From Okeania sp. KiyG1 (lineage in GTDB: Bacteria; Cyanobacteriota; Cyanobacteriia; Cyanobacteriales; Microcoleaceae): DNA of 35,818 nt. Made by a program: the position numbers and the translations under genes. The DNA lies in the NCBI RefSeq assembly GCF_014132355.1, contig NZ_BLZO01000100.1, forward strand, positions 1 to 35,818. The letters are read 5' to 3'. Below the pieces are notes generated by a model, which saw only the letters and a program-made list of their open reading frames with translations, had not been told where the DNA came from and ran no database searches. Positions within the stretch are counted from its first letter, which is position 1. The number at the start of each line of letters is the position of its first letter. This document shows, piece after piece, positions 31,982 to 35,818 of the stretch.

Positions 31982-34900
31982 TTACTGGCTTCGTTTGGAG
32001 CCAATATCACCAATTGTTATACTTGTTTGAGAATTGCCAGAAACATTAATGTGGCTAATATTATCACCATCAGCACTATTAACATCACGTCCCACTGAAA
32101 TACTCTCCCGAACTTCTGACTTAACCTCCTCCCACCCACCATCCGGTAAACCTTTACCCCCACACAATAACGCTACCGGAAAATCTTCTGTCTGAGAAAA
32201 ATCAAAAATAGGAGTTTGTTTTCTCCCTAATTTTTGAGCGCTTTCAGGAACGGTTTTTCCCGCATAATTCATTAAATTGGAAACCGTGACAAATTTATCT
32301 CCTGGTTTATTGCCACCACCATGTAATGCTTCCAGAAAATGGTCTGTGTAGATACTCATTTTTCCATCGGAGCGTATCCATGATGACTCCTCTCCTGTGG
32401 ATGAGGTGAATACTGCTCGCCCTGTTCCTTTTCTTAATTCATCTATTAAGTTTTTCGGGAGGGCGGTTTGACTGAAGTTTTCGGGTAATTCTAGTTCCTC
32501 TGTTTCTTTAGCAGTTGCCATTCCTTGGGCGTGACAACTATCTATAATTACTAATAGTTTTTGGGCGGATATTTGCTGGAGGGCGTTGTTAAAGTCTGTT
32601 GCTGGTAATGCTGTTTTTTGTAGTCTTACCGGACTGGTGTCGTGGGGGATTAAATAATAGTTTTGGGTTGATTTATCTAGCCAACCATGACCGGAATAAT
32701 AGACTAATATTGTTGCTTCTGGGTCGTTTTTTGCTTGTTGTTGGAGCCAGTTTAAATTGTCTAAAATGTTTTGTTTTGTTGCTTGTTCATTGCAGAGGAA
32801 GCGGAGATAATTTTCATTGTCAATGTAACCACATAAGTCAGGTTTTATGAGGAATGATTTGATGGCTTGAACGTCTTTGACTGTGACGGGAAGTGACCAG
32901 TTGGGATATTTGCAGTCGCCGACTCCTATTAGTAGAGCGTAGTTGTGAGAAAGTGTTTTAGACATAGATATTTTGGGAGTTTGTTTGTAGTATTGAAGGC
33001 GTTGTTGGATTGTTTGAATAATCTTGATAGTTTCAGATAGCAATTGTTTTACGAAACTATCATTTTGTAGTTTTTTTGTCAACTCAACAATTGTATTTCC
33101 GGAACCTATTTTACCCACAGCTTCTGTTGCAGTTATACGCACATAAGAGTCTGAGTCTTCTAGGAGTGGAATTAATCGAGGAATGGCAGTTTCCGAGCCT
33201 ATTTTACCCAGAGCTTCTGCTGCACTCCTACGCATATCATATTCTGAGTCTTTTAGAAGTGAAATTAATCCCGGAATTGCAGTTTTTGAACCTATTTTAC
33301 CTAGAGCTTCTGCTGCACTCTTACACAAATCAGAGTCTGAGTCTTCTAGGAATGGAATTAATTCCGGAATGGCTGTTTCGGAACCTATTTCACTCAGAGC
33401 TTTTACTGCACTACTACGCACATCATATTCTGAATCTTCTAGAAGTGAAATTAATCCCGGAATGGCTGTTTCAGAACCTATTTTACCCAGAGCTTCTGCT
33501 GCACTCCTACGCACACCATAGTCTGAGTCTTCTAGAAGTGGCATTAAGACCGGAATCACAGTTTCGGAACCAATTTTACCCAGAGTGTTTGCTGCAATCC
33601 TACGCACACCATAGTCTGAGTCTTCTAGAAGTGAAATTAATCCCGGAATGGCTGTTTCAGAACCTATTTTACTCAGAGCTTTTACTACACTAATACGCAC
33701 ATAAAAGCTTGAGTTTCCTAGAAGTGAAATTAATCCCGGAATGGCTGTTTCAGAACCTATTTTAACCAGAGCTTTTACTGCACTACTACGCACATCATAT
33801 TCTGAATCTTCTAGAAGTGAAATTAATCCCGGAATGGCTGTTTCAGAACCTATTTTACCCAGAGCTTCTGCTGCACTCCTACGCACATCATATTCTGAAT
33901 CTTCTAGAAGTGAAATTAATCCCGGAATGGCTGTTTCAGAACCTATTTTAACCAGAGCTTCTGCTGCGCTCCTACCCAGATCATATTCTGAATCTTCTGG
34001 AAGTAAAATTAATTCTGGAATGGCTGTTTCGGAACCTATTTTACGCAGAACTTCTGCTGCACTCCTACGCACATAAGAGTACGAGTTTCCTAGAAGTAAA
34101 ATTAATTCCGGAACAGCTGTTTCAGAACCTATTTTACCCAGAGCTTTTACTGCACTCCTACGCACATCATAGTCTAAGTTTTCTAGAAGTAAAATTAATT
34201 CCGGAACAGCTGTTTCAGAACCTATTTTACCCAGAGCTTCTACTGCACTCCTACGCACATAAGAGTACGAGTTTCCTAGAAGTGGCATTAATCCCGGAAC
34301 AGCTGTTTCAGAACCTATTTTACCCAGAGCTTCTACTGCACTCCTACGCACATCAGAGTCTGAGTCTTCTAGAAGTGGCATTAATCCCGGAACAGCTGTT
34401 TCAGAACCTATTTTACCCAGAGCTTCTACTGCACTCCTACGCACATCAGAGTCTGAGTCTTCTAGAAGTGGCATTAATCCCGGAACAGCTGTTTCAGAAC
34501 CTATTTTACCCAGAATTTCTACTGCACTCCTACGCACATCAGAGTCTGAGTCTTCTAGAAGTGGAATTAATCCTGGAACAGCTGTTTCGGAACCTATTTT
34601 ACGCAGAGCTTCTGCTGCATTCCTACGTACATATGTATCTGAGTTTTCTAGAAATTTAACCAACCCCGGAACAGCACTATCCGAATTCGTTAACCCTGCC
34701 AACTCAACCTTCACCCCCACAGGCAACTCCCACCGCTCAACCTCCACAAACACCCGCTCCTGAAACCTCCTTTGCACCTCTCCCACCAACCTCGCCCCCA
34801 AAAACCAATCTACCTCCAACGCCAACCTTACCACCCGCACTGCTAACCCCTCATCCTCCAACAACCCCAACATCAACGCCACAACTTCCGTCCACTTCAA

Positions 34901-35818
34901 ATAATTCAAATAATCCCACTGCAACTCATAGTCACTCAAACCAGACAACTGCCACAACAACCTTTCCGCCGCATAATACTCCTGCAACAACTGATGGCGA
35001 AACGAAATCTGACTATCATCTCCCACCTGAATCAAATGATGCTCCAATAAATCCTCCAACCAACACATCGCACGGTCATCAGGAGCTTCTACTTTCCCCC
35101 GCAAAAACTCCGTCAACACCTCCTCAGCTTTTTGTCGAGAAATAGCAACCATAATCTCAGTTTTCGACTCCCCATTCGTCATCACCCACGCCAACTCCTG
35201 CAATAACCTATCCCACCAACGTCGAGAACTTTCATCAACGGGAACATCTTGCTTGAGGCGACTCCTATAACTCTCAGTAAAACTCCGAAACACCAATCCC
35301 AGATTGCTTGGTATTACTTTATTATAGCCAAACACCGAACACAACATCAACAAAAACATCGGAGTTTCTCCCAACTCCCGCAACCTCCCCTGCAACTGCT
35401 GCCATAATTTTTCTCCCTGCTCAGGCAAATAAGCACTGATAAACTCCCGCATTTGAGATTCAGTCAGAGGTTGCATTTCCCACCTTTTCTCTATCCCCAA
35501 ATCTCCCCCCAGACTCAAATCTCGCGTCGTAAACACCATGGCAGTTTGGGGGTAGTCTTGCCGAAACGTTCTCACCTGTTGTCGTGCCGCTTCCGATGCC
35601 ATTTCGTTAAACCCATCGAACAGGAGCAAAAATTCACCTTGACGGAGCCAAGTTTCTAGAGTTGCTGTATCTATATTTATGGTGGGGTGGTGTTTGTGGA
35701 TAAATGCTTGAATTCTGGAAAGTATGGAAGATTGACTGTAGCGGAGTTCGATGAGGATGGGAATTTTTCGATCCCCCCCTGCCCCCCTTGGAAAGGTTTT
35801 ATCCCCCCAACCCCCTTG
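31982..35818 (-). CDS. NACHT - HEAT repeat - caspase-like (C14) protein, N-terminus beyond window
   Basis: The frame is open to the window edge, giving at least 1278 residues; a TTG at 35629 is an unlikely start because DRKIPILIELRYS and LRQGEFLLLFDGFNEM (NACHT Walker B region) lie across it. The Walker A part lies outside. After the NACHT core (TAMVFTTRDL, MREFISAYLP) come about 17 HEAT repeats of 31 residues (SETA-PGL--LLEDSD-DVRRS pattern) encoded by 34690 down to about 33096. The C-terminal peptidase C14 domain (about 32955-32500) has catalytic His in YYSGHGW (near 32690) and Cys in IDSCHAQG (near 32535). A final Ser/Asn/Gly-rich tail (ISVGRDVNSADGDNISHINV) follows. It is probably an NLR-like sensor triggering proteolysis. 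An in-frame Gly-rich patch near 35770-35815 looks repeat-derived. Confidence 0.88.
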   Translation of the reverse strand, partial: QGGWGDKTFPRGAGGDRKIPILIELRYSQSSILSRIQAFIHKHHPTINIDTATLETWLRQGEFLLLFDGFNEMASEAARQQVRTFRQDYPQTAMVFTTRDLSLGGDLGIEKRWEMQPLTESQMREFISAYLPEQGEKLWQQLQGRLRELGETPMFLLMLCSVFGYNKVIPSNLGLVFRSFTESYRSRLKQDVPVDESSRRWWDRLLQELAWVMTNGESKTEIMVAISRQKAEEVLTEFLRGKVEAPDDRAMCWLEDLLEHHLIQVGDDSQISFRHQLLQEYYAAERLLWQLSGLSDYELQWDYLNYLKWTEVVALMLGLLEDEGLAVRVVRLALEVDWFLGARLVGEVQRRFQERVFVEVERWELPVGVKVELAGLTNSDSAVPGLVKFLENSDTYVRRNAAEALRKIGSETAVPGLIPLLEDSDSDVRRSAVEILGKIGSETAVPGLMPLLEDSDSDVRRSAVEALGKIGSETAVPGLMPLLEDSDSDVRRSAVEALGKIGSETAVPGLMPLLGNSYSYVRRSAVEALGKIGSETAVPELILLLENLDYDVRRSAVKALGKIGSETAVPELILLLGNSYSYVRRSAAEVLRKIGSETAIPELILLPEDSEYDLGRSAAEALVKIGSETAIPGLISLLEDSEYDVRRSAAEALGKIGSETAIPGLISLLEDSEYDVRSSAVKALVKIGSETAIPGLISLLGNSSFYVRISVVKALSKIGSETAIPGLISLLEDSDYGVRRIAANTLGKIGSETVIPVLMPLLEDSDYGVRRSAAEALGKIGSETAIPGLISLLEDSEYDVRSSAVKALSEIGSETAIPELIPFLEDSDSDLCKSAAEALGKIGSKTAIPGLISLLKDSEYDMRRSAAEALGKIGSETAIPRLIPLLEDSDSYVRITATEAVGKIGSGNTIVELTKKLQNDSFVKQLLSETIKIIQTIQQRLQYYKQTPKISMSKTLSHNYALLIGVGDCKYPNWSLPVTVKDVQAIKSFLIKPDLCGYIDNENYLRFLCNEQATKQNILDNLNWLQQQAKNDPEATILVYYSGHGWLDKSTQNYYLIPHDTSPVRLQKTALPATDFNNALQQISAQKLLVIIDSCHAQGMATAKETEELELPENFSQTALPKNLIDELRKGTGRAVFTSSTGEESSWIRSDGKMSIYTDHFLEALHGGGNKPGDKFVTVSNLMNYAGKTVPESAQKLGRKQTPIFDFSQTEDFPVALLCGGKGLPDGGWEEVKSEVRESISVGRDVNSADGDNISHINVSGNSQTSITIGDIGSKRSQ
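33096..34690 (-). repeat. Coding tandem repeat: HEAT units with 93-bp period
   Basis: About 17 in-frame units of 93 bp within the NACHT-HEAT-caspase gene. Neighbouring units around 34280-34560 are almost identical in DNA, while outer units differ more. The first and last units are the most divergent, as expected if unequal exchange or gene conversion acts mainly on the middle. Periodic open frames on the opposite strand are shadows. Confidence 0.85.

Noticed and set aside
33076-34659. Long plus-strand open frames opposite the HEAT array
   Set aside because: They repeat with the same 93-bp period as the minus-strand HEAT units and are shadows of that coding sequence.

Overview
The window looks like the chromosome of a filamentous, probably marine, cyanobacterium of the Trichodesmium/Okeania/Moorena kind. 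Reasons: frequent HIP1 octamers (GCGATCGC), a LysR regulator of RbcR type next to an NnrU-family gene and a cyanobacterial-type thioredoxin, a DUF928 protein, large NACHT/STAND proteins including one with a caspase-like domain, AT-rich DNA, and a low coding share (about 62% by adding up the genes called here). The genus is an inference; no rRNA or other marker gene is present.

Layout. 1-4000: rsmH, then a signalling pair (response regulator-PP2C phosphatase and RsbW-type anti-sigma kinase). 4000-9700: one unknown small gene, queG, a frameshifted HAD hydrolase, and long repeat-filled spacers. 9700-13800: a REC-GGDEF-EAL protein with a degenerate GGDEF, a small hypothetical gene, and a soluble CBS/MCP-like protein. 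13800-16800: a frameshifted AcpH-like gene between two identical, inverted 99-bp repeats, plus mobile-element remnants. 16800-23500: rbcR-like, nnrU-like, thioredoxin, a CHAT-domain fragment, four tandem paralogues of an unrecognised 64-residue protein, and argJ. 23500-29500: a PLD-like protein divergent from a STAND NTPase, a broken gene remnant, a DUF928 secreted protein and a glutaredoxin-like protein. 29500-35818: murE, a tandem array of C/G-rich palindromic 82-bp units, and a very large NACHT-HEAT-caspase protein that runs off the right edge.

The housekeeping genes (rsmH, queG, argJ, murE) are intact and ordinary. The unusual feature is the non-coding third of the window. It is built from at least eight families of short, gene-free repeats, many with terminal inverted repeats, and several are nested inside each other. 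Because filled and empty versions of the same site occur in this one window, element boundaries can be read directly: a ~170-195 bp element with exact 9-bp target duplications, a 149-bp element with an 8-bp duplication, and a 99-bp unit missing from an otherwise matching copy. Repeats also extend reading frames (3' end of the STAND gene, an in-frame patch in the NACHT gene) and border gene wreckage (CHAT fragment, AcpH, a remnant at 27.1 kb).

The best candidates for undescribed biology are the four-gene small-protein array (20951-22034) with paired direct repeats upstream and a terminator downstream, the NACHT-HEAT-caspase gene with its nearly identical 93-bp repeats, the divergent STAND/PLD pair, and the nested miniature elements. 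No tRNA, rRNA, CRISPR array or intact transposase gene was seen.
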